Shown here piece after piece: positions 34,965 through 44,234 of a DNA stretch of 64,000 nucleotides (within the stretch, counting starts at the first letter, position 1; each line of letters begins with the position of its first letter). Origin of the DNA: Mesotoga infera (lineage in GTDB: Bacteria > Thermotogota > Thermotogae > Petrotogales > Kosmotogaceae); assembly GCF_900157305.1 (NCBI RefSeq), contig NZ_LS974202.1, forward strand, positions 434,001 to 498,000. The letters are read 5' to 3'. The position numbers and the translations under genes are program-made. The notes below the pieces were generated by a model. That model did no database searches and was not told where the DNA came from. It saw nothing but the letters and a program-made list of their open reading frames with translations.

Positions 34965-36272
34965 ATGTTCTGGAAAGAGAAACGAGTCGAGAGGAAACTG
35001 GAAAGAGAGATCGGAAGAAAGGAAAGAGAGCTGGCCGGCAGCACCGATCCCCTGCAGCGTGGCTCTCTGCTTGAGGAACTGGTCTGGTTGAAGGAAGAGA
35101 GGGGCGATCTATTCGGAGCGATCTCGGCGTTGCTGGACAAATTCAAAGAGGATCGGAAAGTCGATACTCTGAAAAAGCTTCGTCCGATTCTAGAGAAGCA
35201 CAGTGAATTAGATCTCCGGGAACTAGAAGAGAGGCTCTTCGAGTCGGGCAAAAATCTCGATCGTACATCGGAAAACGATCTACTGGAAGAGATTTACAAT
35301 ATCGACGGAAAGCTGGCTCTTCGACTTTCGTTGAGGTTTTTCGATGTTTCCAAAGAACACGCCTGCGGTTTGCGCGCGATAGATATCATGGAAAGACTGC
35401 TATCGGAAAACGGCAGAGAGCACGATGTCTCTGTTGTGGAGACTGCGGAGGAGTACCGCAGTCTTGTGGGCGAACTTGTAGAGATTTCGCCGGACAGAGG
35501 CGGGCAAATACTGGCCAGGGCTGCCGAATTTTCCGAAGAGAGACTGGGAAATCTCGAGTTCTTTCTAGACTTTTCGCTACGCCGTTTCGAGATAGAGCCG
35601 TCTCATGAGGTCAGATGCGGCATATTGAACAGCGTAATCGAGAAATTCGATAACCTCGCAACCGTTTTCGAAGAGAGAGAAGAAGAATTGCTCAACCGAT
35701 TGGAGGCTTTCCTTTCACCGGAGATGGAATGCAAGAGTGTCGATTTGCTCCTCGAGCGTATGATAGAAACTGCCCACTCGATAAACGACTCCAGAGAAGA
35801 ACTTTACCTCGACAGGAAGCTGAAGCGGGTCGATCTCCAATCGTTGAAGAGCGAGACCGTGGTGATAGAGAGAGCTTCAAAAAAGGGTCTTCCCGATATT
35901 TCTCAGTGGAAGAGACTGGCAAAGATGTACCGGTGTGTAATCGACCTCTCTCAAGACCTGGAAGAGAAGATCCTGTACATTCGCAAGCTAGGTGCCCTTC
36001 TGAGAGACAAGCTCGAGGATTACGAAGGCTCTTTGAGGGTTTTCGAAGAGGGAATGAAGTTGAAGGAAAGCGATATAACTCTGTGGCTGGTTAAAGGGAT
36101 GACACTTGAGAAGATGGCGCAGAATCATCCAGATTCGGAAGCAAGTTGCGATATATGGAAAGCCGCTTACGACCATTACTTGAAGATAGCCGAAAAGTTC
36201 GATGAACAGGAGATAAAGCTCTCTGCGATCGAAAAGTGCGCCATCATACAATCCGAAAAGCTCAGTGTCTAG
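34965..36272 (+). CDS. Hypothetical protein with helical (TPR-like) repeats
   Basis: 435 residues, soluble, highly charged and almost all helical. The N-terminus is coiled coil (KRVERKLEREIGRKERELAG); the C-terminal third (about 300-430) shows helix pairs like tetratricopeptide repeats (YEGSLRVFEEGMKLKESD, DITLWLVKGMTLEKMAQ). AGGAGGAAACG precedes the ATG. Possible scaffold; no family named. Repeat island 3 follows. Confidence 0.72.
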   Translation: MFWKEKRVERKLEREIGRKERELAGSTDPLQRGSLLEELVWLKEERGDLFGAISALLDKFKEDRKVDTLKKLRPILEKHSELDLRELEERLFESGKNLDRTSENDLLEEIYNIDGKLALRLSLRFFDVSKEHACGLRAIDIMERLLSENGREHDVSVVETAEEYRSLVGELVEISPDRGGQILARAAEFSEERLGNLEFFLDFSLRRFEIEPSHEVRCGILNSVIEKFDNLATVFEEREEELLNRLEAFLSPEMECKSVDLLLERMIETAHSINDSREELYLDRKLKRVDLQSLKSETVVIERASKKGLPDISQWKRLAKMYRCVIDLSQDLEEKILYIRKLGALLRDKLEDYEGSLRVFEEGMKLKESDITLWLVKGMTLEKMAQNHPDSEASCDIWKAAYDHYLKIAEKFDEQEIKLSAIEKCAIIQSEKLSV

Positions 36273-36284
36273 TAAGGCACGGAT

Positions 36285-36890
36285 GCAGACCAGAAGCGGG
36301 AAGAGCGTTAAGAGCCGTCCTTGGTCCTTCGTCCAGGAGCATGGACCCGTCCTTGGAAAGAGCGAAAGAACAGTTCCTTGTTCCGACGCTGCGCGTCCAG
36401 ATTCCGTTCTTCGAACCGGAGGTGAGAGGTAAGAGGCGGGAGGTGAGAAGAGCGTTAGGAGCCGTCCTTCGTCAGTCGTCCCGGAACATGGACCCGTCCT
36501 TCGAAAGAGCGAGAAGAACGAGATCCCGTATAGGAACACTACGGGATGACAGGATGGGGGCGTTAACGGGATGACAATCCTTCCTCCTCCCCGTCATTCT
36601 GAGCTTGACTCAGAATCTGCTCTTTCAAGCGTAAGGAGCGAGATCCCGGGTCGGAGCCCGGGATGACAGGATTGGTGCATTACGGGATGACAGTATAAGT
36701 GCACTACGGGATGACAGGACGGGGTATTCACGGAATAACAGTCCTTCTTTCTTCCCGTCATGCCGGACTCCGATCCGGCATCTCCGTCCTTGGAAAGAGC
36801 GGGTTCCTCGTGGCAAAACAGAGGTGAGAGGTCCGAAGAGCGATAAGATCTTGACTTTCTAACCTGTTACCTCTAACCTCTGCTCTAGAG
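36285..36890. repeat. Repeat island 3
   Basis: Direct copy of the long element of island 1 at about 36305-36470 (GCATGGACCCGTCC, TTCCGACGCTGCGCGTC, AGGTGAGAGGTAAGAGG). Then modules: ATCCCGTA/TACGGGATGAC (36522-36550), GTCATTCTGAG/CTCAGAATC (36593-36617), GATCCCGGG/CCCGGGATGAC (36641-36667), GTCATGCCGGA/TCCGGCATC (36757-36782), with several single arms ending in GGGATGACAG. It ends with the AGGTGAGAGGT...TAACCTCTAACCTCT dyad at 36830-36885. Confidence 0.8.
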
Positions 36891-36947
36891 ATAGATACAC
36901 GACAGACCTATGGGTGAATGACGAACTTAAAAGGAGAGATGATAGAC

Positions 36948-38648
36948 ATGGTTGAGAAGCTGGATGGAAGAAAAGTGAAATCCCTCATAGAACTTCTATC
37001 GGGCTTTCATAGAGTTCGAGGAAGCAAGGATTACCACGATTCGATGATGGCCGCAATCGATTACCTGAAAAGATCCGGCATGCCGTCCAGAAGATTCAAA
37101 GTCTTCTCCTATTCTGCCGACGGAAAAACGGTCAATGGCAACGTAGCCACTACTCTGGCCTGGGAACCGATCTACGGAGAGATGTGGCTGGAAAGGCCAG
37201 AACGGTTTTTCATAACATCCACCTCCATATCGAAGGTCGCGCTAGTTTCCGGAAGCGCCGGGAGCGAGGGTTGGAAGGAACTGAGTCTGGTGCAGTTCGA
37301 AGGAAAGAAAGACTACTCCAGCAAGGCCGTCCTCGCCAGCGACGATCCGGTGAAGGTCTTCCAGCAGGCCGTCGTCGAGGGGGGAGCGAGCTGTCTAATA
37401 TTCAACTACATGAGGAAGTCTTTCGAAGAGATCGGCAGAAGCCTGGAAAAGCTTCCGGAGATGACAAACTACCTTTCCATTCCTTACGACAGAGAGGCTG
37501 CCGAAAAAAAGGCGGTCGCCTTCTCCATCACCAAAGAGAAATACGATCTTCTGGCCGACGCCGTAGCCAGGGGCGGTGCTGTTGTGAGATTCCGATCGGA
37601 AGTCAGGCTCACTGAAGGCGAGCTCGAAGTGCTTCAAATAGATGCCACGGGTGTGGAAAACGGCCCCGGCGTAATCATAACGGCGCACCTGTGCCACCCG
37701 TCGCCGGGTGCCGACGATAATGCCAGTGGAGCGGCCCTGGCCGTCGAGCTTGCACGGATACTCCACCAGGTCGAGTTTCCCTTCCCCGTCAGGATCGCCC
37801 TGGTACCCGAGTATCTTGGAAGCGTTCCATACGCGCTTCAATTAAAGAGAGAGAAGAAGCTGCCGCTCTTCACGGTTAACCTGGATATGGTCGGCGCCGA
37901 TCAGGATAAGACAGGTTCCACCTTCATTCTTTCGAAGGTTCCGCCGTACCTTCCGCAGAAGTGGGGACGGATTCTAGAGTATTACATAAATCAGCTGATG
38001 CCAAGAAATGGAGGATATCCCCTGAAACGCTTCGGCGAGATACCCTTCATGGCCGGTTCCGACCACTGTGTCTTTACCACCCTCGGCGTACCTTCGCCTT
38101 TCCTTGGTCATCTGCCAGACAGGTATTACCATTCGGACTTCGACACACCCTCCATGATGGACCGAGTGGAACTGGAGTGGGTTGGAAAAGCGGTCCTGAA
38201 GACGCTCGAACATATCATAGCGCCAGACCCGCTGGCAACAGCGGCCGCGAAGGGAAAGATGATCGGAGAGCTCCACGAAATACTCACGCGAATAGCCGGT
38301 AGAGAGGGGTCGGGTGAGCTTCTCGATCTGCTCATATCCAATTACGAGGGCGATGTTCTCAGGGACAATTTTGCCGAGGCGTGCGGCCTTTCCTCTTCCA
38401 GACCTCTCGAACCAACTTTTGAAAGTTCGCTTGGGCTGGAGTGGATGAAGATCGTTCCACAGGAATTGAAGAACGAAGTGGGACCGGAACTTCTCAGCAT
38501 GGCCGATTTCATGGTCGGCGGTTCGCTGGTTATCGGAAGCAGGGAAGCAGTGGAGCTCCTCACCGGAATTCATTACGGGGTACCCATAGAGAAGGTGAGA
38601 ACCTTGACGGGTTGGATGATAGAAAGATCGCTTTTGAGGTCGTCTTAG
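36948..38648 (+). CDS. DUF4910/M28-type zinc aminopeptidase
   Basis: 566 residues from ATG 36948 (AAGGAG 11 bases upstream; ATG 36918 would add ten residues and has no proper site). The zinc peptidase centre is readable: AHLCHPSPGADDNASGAALA gives the first His and bridging Asp, VPEYLGS the catalytic Glu region, NLDMVGAD the Asp, and YYHSDFDTPS the last His. It resembles the DUF4910/DUF2172 aminopeptidase-like group within M28. A PA-like insertion (about 100-200) precedes the catalytic core. No signal peptide, so likely cytoplasmic peptide breakdown. Confidence 0.85.
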   Translation: MVEKLDGRKVKSLIELLSGFHRVRGSKDYHDSMMAAIDYLKRSGMPSRRFKVFSYSADGKTVNGNVATTLAWEPIYGEMWLERPERFFITSTSISKVALVSGSAGSEGWKELSLVQFEGKKDYSSKAVLASDDPVKVFQQAVVEGGASCLIFNYMRKSFEEIGRSLEKLPEMTNYLSIPYDREAAEKKAVAFSITKEKYDLLADAVARGGAVVRFRSEVRLTEGELEVLQIDATGVENGPGVIITAHLCHPSPGADDNASGAALAVELARILHQVEFPFPVRIALVPEYLGSVPYALQLKREKKLPLFTVNLDMVGADQDKTGSTFILSKVPPYLPQKWGRILEYYINQLMPRNGGYPLKRFGEIPFMAGSDHCVFTTLGVPSPFLGHLPDRYYHSDFDTPSMMDRVELEWVGKAVLKTLEHIIAPDPLATAAAKGKMIGELHEILTRIAGREGSGELLDLLISNYEGDVLRDNFAEACGLSSSRPLEPTFESSLGLEWMKIVPQELKNEVGPELLSMADFMVGGSLVIGSREAVELLTGIHYGVPIEKVRTLTGWMIERSLLRSS

Positions 38649-38650
38649 CC

Positions 38651-39346
38651 ATGTTTCTCAGGTTTTTATGGCTCTCTCTTTTGCTGGCTGCTGTAACTGT
38701 TGCGGCCGGTAATGTCGGGCTGCAGGTCGATGCGGGCGTCTCCATGCCCTGGAGCGGATACCTTAAAAACATAGAAACCGGAGAGAGGGTCGAAATAATA
38801 AAACGGGCGAACTTTCGCGCTTTTTTCCAGACGACTATCGGTTACACCTTTTTTGAAGAACACTCGATAGAAGCAATGATCTCACCATTTTCGATCGAAA
38901 GTCGTCTGGAACAGGACGGCGATGAAGGACCGACCGAATATACTTCCAGATACGTTCAGGACACTTACCGGTTGAGATACAGGTATCTTCTTCCGCCCCT
39001 GGAAAGGTTCTGTCTCCAGATAGGGTTGCACGCCACGCTGCAAATGAAAGAGCTGGTTATAGATGGTTCAAGGGAATACACGAACAAATGGATTAACTTC
39101 TCCTTCGGACCGTCGGCCCTTATCAGTATTTCTATGAACGAGATAGTCTCCCTGATAATCGAAGTCGAAGCCGGCATAGGGGCCGATAACGGTTTTCTGG
39201 ATATCTTTGCCGGCCTGAATCTCAGCGGTCCCTTCTATTTTGTTCGGGCCGGGATAAGAAATCTTTCAACTAACGGCTTTTCCGGCGTAGAGGCTCTCAG
39301 CACTTCCTTCTGGAATTTTGGAGCACAGTTCAGGGCCGTTTTCTGA
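38651..39346 (+). CDS. Secreted protein, probable outer-membrane beta-barrel
   Basis: 231 residues: signal peptide about 1-19 (MFLRFLWLSLLLAAVTVAAG), then amphipathic strands rich in Tyr/Phe/Gly and a terminal phenylalanine (AQFRAVF). ATG at 38651, two bases after the peptidase stop, with GAGG in the end of the peptidase gene. Likely co-expressed with the peptidase. Family not recognised. Confidence 0.75.
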   Translation: MFLRFLWLSLLLAAVTVAAGNVGLQVDAGVSMPWSGYLKNIETGERVEIIKRANFRAFFQTTIGYTFFEEHSIEAMISPFSIESRLEQDGDEGPTEYTSRYVQDTYRLRYRYLLPPLERFCLQIGLHATLQMKELVIDGSREYTNKWINFSFGPSALISISMNEIVSLIIEVEAGIGADNGFLDIFAGLNLSGPFYFVRAGIRNLSTNGFSGVEALSTSFWNFGAQFRAVF

Positions 39347-39349
39347 TTA

Positions 39350-39946
39350 TCAATCTACGAATCTCAACGGTTCCAGAGAAGAGATCCTGACCAGTCCAAG
39401 CACCGGAACGCCGAACTCTTCCAGTAGATTCCGGCCCTCTTCGAAAGTCTTTTCTATGACGGCCGCGAATCCGCACAGTTTCGCTCCGGTCTTCTGTACG
39501 AGCCTTCCTAGAGCCGCAATGGTCTGACCACTGGCGAGAAAGTCATCCACGATTAGTACCCTGTCGGACTCTCCAAGGAATTCGAGCGAAACGTTAAGCT
39601 CTACGGTTCCTCCTTTGGTGTGAGAGGGCGCGGTTTCGGTGATGTACCGTTTCATGGTTATGGGCTTCTTCTTCCTGGCAAAAAGCAGCGGGACTCCCAT
39701 GCACTCGGCGGTCGCCAGCGCCGGGGCGATGCCGGAGCTTTCCACTGTGAGCACCTTGGTTATCTCCGCGTCCTTGAAGGTATCACAGATCAAATTGCCG
39801 GCCATTTTGATGAGCCGGGGATCTATCTGATGGTTCAGAAAGGAATCAACTTTCAGTATTCCTCCTCCAAGTACCGATCCCTTTTCAACTATCGCTTCCT
39901 GAATGCTCCTGACAGCTAATTCTCTTGAAACCTGTATGATTTCCAT
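39350..39946 (-). CDS. xpt: Xanthine phosphoribosyltransferase
   Basis: 198 residues. Salvages xanthine to XMP with PRPP. The PRPP loop VLIVDDFLASGQT, the N-terminal LKVDSFLNHQIDP and the base-side ESSGIAPALATAECMGVP are all typical of Xpt (PurR/Xpt family). GGAGGTAGAGGC before the ATG. It lies 48 bases downstream of the transporter gene on the same strand; no purine riboswitch is visible in that gap. Convergent, 3 bases apart, with the barrel protein. Confidence 0.94.
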   Translation of the reverse strand: MEIIQVSRELAVRSIQEAIVEKGSVLGGGILKVDSFLNHQIDPRLIKMAGNLICDTFKDAEITKVLTVESSGIAPALATAECMGVPLLFARKKKPITMKRYITETAPSHTKGGTVELNVSLEFLGESDRVLIVDDFLASGQTIAALGRLVQKTGAKLCGFAAVIEKTFEEGRNLLEEFGVPVLGLVRISSLEPLRFVD

Positions 39947-39994
39947 GCCTCTACCTCCGGGAATATATACTGATATGATCGACTTCCAATATGT

Positions 39995-40624
39995 CTATCC
40001 TTTGAAGTATTCGTCTCTTCTTGGAACTAGTTTGATGGTCGGGAGCGAGATAAGGGTGACCGCCATCTTGACGATGATGTTGGATAAAGTGATAGATAGG
40101 ACGGTAACGAGCGGCAAAACCCCGGCAAAGGCGATGAACGAAAAGATGAAACTGTCTATGACCAGAGCGACGCCGTTTGAAAAGAGGACTGCCTTTATGT
40201 CGCCGAACTTCCGGTACACCCTGTCGAAAACCTCCGTGTCTATGAGTTCGGAGAAGACTTCAGCTATCATGCTCGCGATCGTTATTCTCCAGAAAGGCAT
40301 CAAGATGCTTTCGTAGGCTCCCTGAAGATTCCAGGTGGGGTCGGCCGGCATTTTGCCGATCAACCAGAATAACCCAGCCATGAGCAGGTTGAGAATTCCG
40401 GCAGTTATCACGACCTGTCTCGACCTCTCTTTTCCCCACGTCTTGTGCACGAAATCCCTGAGGGTGAAGGTGAAGGGATAGATAACGGTCCCTCCATCGA
40501 TTGCCAGATGAAGGAAGGGAAGCGTGGTGATCTTTATCGAGAGAATATCCGCGAATATCTGAAAGGAAATGTATAGTGAGACGCTTAATATTCCTATATC
40601 TATAATACTTCTTCGATTTTTCAT
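39995..40624 (-). CDS. VUT-family (YhhQ) queuosine-precursor transporter-like protein
   Basis: 209 residues, about six membrane helices. The VUT/DUF165 signature is present: GGTVIYPFTFTLRDFVHKTWG and later FWRITIASMIAEVFSELIDTEVFD, with LFSNGVALVIDSFIFSFIAF. YhhQ of Escherichia coli takes up queuine precursors (preQ0/preQ1). No preQ1 riboswitch could be found in its leader. Being next to xpt, a purine-like cargo is also possible. Confidence 0.88.
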   Translation of the reverse strand: MKNRRSIIDIGILSVSLYISFQIFADILSIKITTLPFLHLAIDGGTVIYPFTFTLRDFVHKTWGKERSRQVVITAGILNLLMAGLFWLIGKMPADPTWNLQGAYESILMPFWRITIASMIAEVFSELIDTEVFDRVYRKFGDIKAVLFSNGVALVIDSFIFSFIAFAGVLPLVTVLSITLSNIIVKMAVTLISLPTIKLVPRRDEYFKG

Positions 40625-40805
40625 TCTTCCGGCCGACTCCTGCTCACGTCAATCGTATCCAACGAACTTGAACTATCAAGAGGAATTATACATATATTCG
40701 CGAAAGATAGAGTTTATGTATTTTGAAATTCGAATAAAGCTGTTTATTCAGGGAGCCACAAATGGTATCATTTTCCTTGAAGGATTAAAAGCGGCGGGAG
40801 AGGTT

Positions 40806-41246
40806 ATGGAAGATCACACTCCGGAGATAAGATTCCACACAGATTTAGAATATATCCTCACTTACGTGGTTATAGGAACACGCTACCTGGATAAGTGGGT
40901 TTTCGTAAGGCACAAGCTGCGCCGGACCTGGGAGATACCCGGGGGTCACATTGAAGAGGATGAAACTCCCCTCGAGGCTGCACAAAGAGAGTTGCAGGAG
41001 GAGACGGGGGCCCGGTTTTTCGAACTCTACGAGATCTGTTCATACTCGGTTTTGAAAAATGGAGCAGCAACCTCAGGAAAGCTCTTTTACGCTAAGGTTA
41101 CCGAACTTGGAGAGCTTCACCCCGGGAGTGAGATCGGGAAGATAGCGCTCCGGGTAGGTCTTCCGGTCAGGCTGACTTATCCGGAGATTCAGCCGTGGCT
41201 TTTCAAAAAAATCGTGAAGTGGGAGAGAAACTTTGAGCGAAGCTGA
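40806..41246 (+). CDS. Nudix hydrolase
   Basis: 146 residues with a complete Nudix box: GHIEEDETPLEAAQRELQEE followed by TG (G-x5-E-x7-R-E-x2-E-E). It hydrolyses a nucleoside diphosphate linked to something; substrate unknown. ATG at 40806 is chosen because GGGAGAGG lies just upstream; the open frame to the left (from 40569) overlaps the divergent transporter gene and has no ribosome site. The end overlaps the AAC(3)-like gene by 14 bases. Confidence 0.88.
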   Translation: MEDHTPEIRFHTDLEYILTYVVIGTRYLDKWVFVRHKLRRTWEIPGGHIEEDETPLEAAQRELQEETGARFFELYEICSYSVLKNGAATSGKLFYAKVTELGELHPGSEIGKIALRVGLPVRLTYPEIQPWLFKKIVKWERNFERS

Positions 41247-42054
41247 TGCCGTTTCAAGAAGCCGTTTCGGACCCGTTACCGTTATTTCGCTCCGCAAGGA
41301 TTTTGAGAACCTTGGAATTAAAAAGGGTATGAGACTCCTGGTTCACTCTTCGCTCAGTAAGATGGGCTGGGTTTGCGGTGGTCCCGTGGCCGTTATAAGA
41401 GCAATCGAAGAAGTAATCGGTATTGACGGAACTCTCATCATGCCGGCACATTCGGGCGATCTCAGCGAACCTTCGAGCTGGCAGAACCCTCCGGTACCGG
41501 AATCGTGGTATGGGATAATCCGAAAGACCATGCCTCCGTTCGACCGCTCAGCGACACCTACAAGAGGGATGGGCAAAATACCGGAGACTTTCAGAAAGAT
41601 GAAGGCCGTAGTCAGGAGCAATCATCCGCAGGTCTCGTTCGTTGCCAGGGGAAAGGACGCTCTGTACATAACGGACGATCACCAGCTGGACTTCGGTATG
41701 GGCGAAGGATCACCGCTTGCAAGAATGTACGAGCTCAGGGCCTTCATACTCCTGATCGGGGTCACCCACTCTAACAACAGTTCTCTTCATCTGGCCGAAT
41801 ACAGGGCCGAGTATCCTTCAAAGGAAGTCTGTAAAGATGGCGCTCCGATTGTGGAAAAAGGCCAGAGGATTTGGAAAGAGTTCTTCGACATCTCACTCAG
41901 CACAGACGACTTCGAGGATATTGGCAAGGCCTTCGAAAGCGAATATCCCTACCTGGTGAACCGTGGAAAGGTCGGTTACGCCGACAGCCTTCTGATTCCG
42001 CAAAAAGAACTCGTGGATTTCGCCACTAGATGGATGAGCGAGAATAGAGAGTAA
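41233..42054 (+). CDS. AAC(3)-family N-acetyltransferase-like protein
   Basis: 273 residues, the antibiotic_NAT fold (AAC(3)/YokD). LLVHSSLSKMGWVCGGP is the first signature, LIMPAHSGDLSEP the second, and LIGVTHSNNSSLHLAEYRAE carries the conserved His. Start is TTG at 41233, with GGGAGAG 7 bases upstream. YokD-like members often have no resistance role, so aminoglycoside modification is not implied. Translationally coupled to the Nudix hydrolase. Confidence 0.87.
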   Translation: MSEADAVSRSRFGPVTVISLRKDFENLGIKKGMRLLVHSSLSKMGWVCGGPVAVIRAIEEVIGIDGTLIMPAHSGDLSEPSSWQNPPVPESWYGIIRKTMPPFDRSATPTRGMGKIPETFRKMKAVVRSNHPQVSFVARGKDALYITDDHQLDFGMGEGSPLARMYELRAFILLIGVTHSNNSSLHLAEYRAEYPSKEVCKDGAPIVEKGQRIWKEFFDISLSTDDFEDIGKAFESEYPYLVNRGKVGYADSLLIPQKELVDFATRWMSENRE

Positions 42055-42134
42055 GCGGCCGGTAACGGTCGGTTTCATTCAGGCTTCCCGTAATAGTTTA
42101 TAATATTCCTGAGAAGTCGAAAGGAGGAATAGCT

Positions 42135-42881
42135 ATGACAAAGCTAGTCGTTGTAAGACACGGGGAAAGCACCTGGAACAAGGAGAACAGGTTCACCGGC
42201 TGGACCGATGTCGATCTTTCCGAGAAGGGAAAGGAAGAGGCGAAAAAGGCCGGCGAAATCTTGAAGGCTGAAGGCTTTAAGTTCGATCTAGCCTATACAT
42301 CCGTTTTGAAGAGGGCCATAAGAACGCTCTGGTATATTCTGGACGAGATGGATCTGATGTGGATACCTGTTATAAGGGACTGGAGGCTCAACGAGAGGCA
42401 TTACGGCGCCTTGCAGGGCCTGAACAAGGCCGAAACGGCCGCCAAACACGGGGAAGAACAGGTGAAGATCTGGAGGAGAAGCTACGACATACAGCCGCCC
42501 GCGCTCGAAGAGAGCGACGAGAGGTTCCCGGGCCACGACCCGAGGTATGGAAATCTCACGGCCGACCAGCTTCCAAAAACCGAGTGTCTGAAGGATACCG
42601 TTGCGAGGTTTCTGCCGCTGTGGAAAAATGAAATCTCAAACGACATAAAATCCGGGAAGAAGGTTCTGATAGTGGCCCATGGAAACAGCCTCAGGGCTCT
42701 GGTCAAGTACCTGGACAACATTCCCGATGACGAGATAGTCGGTTTGAACATACCTACGGGAATCCCTCTCGTTTACGAACTCGACGACGATCTGAAACCG
42801 ATAAAGCATTATTACCTCGGCGACCCCGAAGAGATCGCCAAAGCCCAGCAGGCCGTGGCGAATCAGGGCAAGGCGAAATAG
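42135..42881 (+). CDS. gpmA: 2,3-bisphosphoglycerate-dependent phosphoglycerate mutase
   Basis: 248 residues, usual length. [19 protein letters not shown] contains the phospho-His RHGE loop; [20 protein letters not shown] and [18 protein letters not shown] (second catalytic His) are diagnostic. Interconverts 3- and 2-phosphoglycerate in glycolysis. AAAGGAGG before the ATG, a TATAAT at 42099-42104, and its own terminator make it a single-gene unit. Confidence 0.96.
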   Translation: MTKLVVVRHGESTWNKENRFTGWTDVDLSEKGKEEAKKAGEILKAEGFKFDLAYTSVLKRAIRTLWYILDEMDLMWIPVIRDWRLNERHYGALQGLNKAETAAKHGEEQVKIWRRSYDIQPPALEESDERFPGHDPRYGNLTADQLPKTECLKDTVARFLPLWKNEISNDIKSGKKVLIVAHGNSLRALVKYLDNIPDDEIVGLNIPTGIPLVYELDDDLKPIKHYYLGDPEEIAKAQQAVANQGKAK

Positions 42882-42902
42882 TCGCTAGGGAGCATAAAGA
42901 GG

Positions 42903-42936
42903 AAATCGGGAACCGAAGAAAGGTTCCCGATTTTTT
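42903..42936 (+). terminator. Terminator of gpmA
   Basis: 12-bp perfect stem AAATCGGGAACC/GGTTCCCGATTT with a 7-base loop and six T. The best intrinsic terminator in the window. Confidence 0.93.
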
Positions 42937-43001
42937 ATACACAGGCAAGATCCCGGTCGCTGAAACCACCACTAGATAATAAAATAGACCGGAGGTGAGA
43001 G

Positions 43002-44234
43002 ATGTCAGTATTCGCTTTTCTCATGGATCTGGCGAGGAAGGAGTTCAAGATCGATTCTCTTTCCGGCCGCGGCAGGATGGATTTCGATCGACCGGCGGGT
43101 CTGTATATACATATCCCTTTCTGCAGCGAGAGATGCGATTTTTGTCCCTACAACAAAGTGAGATACGATCCTGAAGTGGCGGCCATTTACCCTCAGGCTC
43201 TGGAGAGGGAACTGGAACTCCAGGGAGTGAAGAGCTTCAACTCTCTATATATTGGCGGCGGCACGCCGACACTGGATATGGATCTCCTTGAAAATGTAAT
43301 CAACCGTTTCTCGAATTCGGTTGATGGAGAACTTGCGCTGGAAGTCCATCCGGCCGATGCAACAGCCGAAAAACTCGAGAGAATAAAAAGAACGGGAATC
43401 GATTTCGTCAGTTTGGGAATACAGTCCTTCGACGACCACACCCTGCGGAAGATGGGCAGAAAAAGACAGAACGCGACCCTTTCCAGAGAAGCGATCGAGA
43501 GAGTCGTCCTTGCCGGCTTCGGCTTTGTCGATGTTGACTTGATCTTCGATTTTGAACTGGGAAGTGAGAGCACTGCTCGGGACCTGGAAATCGCCATGGA
43601 TTACGGGCCACATCAGATCTCTGTTTATCCCATGATGAGATTCACCGGAACGGCTCTGGCCGGAACGAAAAACGATCCTGAAAGGGAGTTGCAGGTTCTC
43701 GAGATACTTGAAGAGAGAGCCCGAAACAGAGGTTACTCCCGGGACACACTATGGACTTTCAAAAAGCATGGCGAATCGAAGAGATACAGCTCCGTCTCGC
43801 GTGAGTTTTTCCTGGGGCTCGGAACCAGCGCTTCTTCTTTCAACGGCAGACAATTCACAACCAACACTTTCTCCCTGGACGAATACTACCACTACATCGA
43901 CAGAGGCCGTATTCCGGTAAGAAGGGTGATAGAGATGAACATTCTTCAGGCTTCTCTGTATTACTCTTTCTGGGCCCTGTACGGCGGGGAGCTCGATCTG
44001 GAAAGGCTGAGGTCACTCTTTGGAGAGCCGGACCGCCGGCTATCGGAACTGCTGGAGCTGGCCAGAAAGACTGGATATCTGCGACAGGAGAGCGAAAAAC
44101 TGGTTCCAACAAAAAAAGGCTACAGGGAGCTCCATAAGATAGAAGAGTGGCTCACCTATAATTTCATCGATGTGATCTGGACGGAGTTGAGGGAAGAGGC
44201 GGCAAAAAGACCTCACACGGGGTCTGCCTGGTAG
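43002..44234 (+). CDS. HemW-like radical SAM protein
   Basis: 410 residues. The cluster motif CSERCDFC (C-x3-C-x2-C) follows LYIHIPF, and IGGGTPT, EVHPADAT and VSLGIQSFDDHTLRKMGR match HemW/oxygen-independent coproporphyrinogen oxidase-like enzymes. HemW proteins are heme chaperones; true HemN has an extra N-terminal part and further residues. A C-terminal winged-helix-like part (about 330-400) is present. GGAGGTGAG before the ATG. No heme genes nearby, so the substrate is open. Its 3' end overlaps rbgA by 22 bases. Confidence 0.87.
   Translation: MSVFAFLMDLARKEFKIDSLSGRGRMDFDRPAGLYIHIPFCSERCDFCPYNKVRYDPEVAAIYPQALERELELQGVKSFNSLYIGGGTPTLDMDLLENVINRFSNSVDGELALEVHPADATAEKLERIKRTGIDFVSLGIQSFDDHTLRKMGRKRQNATLSREAIERVVLAGFGFVDVDLIFDFELGSESTARDLEIAMDYGPHQISVYPMMRFTGTALAGTKNDPERELQVLEILEERARNRGYSRDTLWTFKKHGESKRYSSVSREFFLGLGTSASSFNGRQFTTNTFSLDEYYHYIDRGRIPVRRVIEMNILQASLYYSFWALYGGELDLERLRSLFGEPDRRLSELLELARKTGYLRQESEKLVPTKKGYRELHKIEEWLTYNFIDVIWTELREEAAKRPHTGSAW

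Noticed and set aside
31264-36890. CRISPR array
   Set aside because: The repeats are hairpins of different sequence at irregular spacing and in both orientations, without constant repeats or unique spacers.
38441-38650. Upstream extension of the 38651-39346 gene
   Set aside because: It lies inside the peptidase gene in another frame, and the signal peptide begins at 38651.
39947-39994. Purine riboswitch before xpt
   Set aside because: The gap is only 48 bases and shows no purine aptamer core.
40625-40760. preQ1 riboswitch before the YhhQ-like gene
   Set aside because: No C-rich preQ1 hairpin or A-rich tail is visible in the leader.
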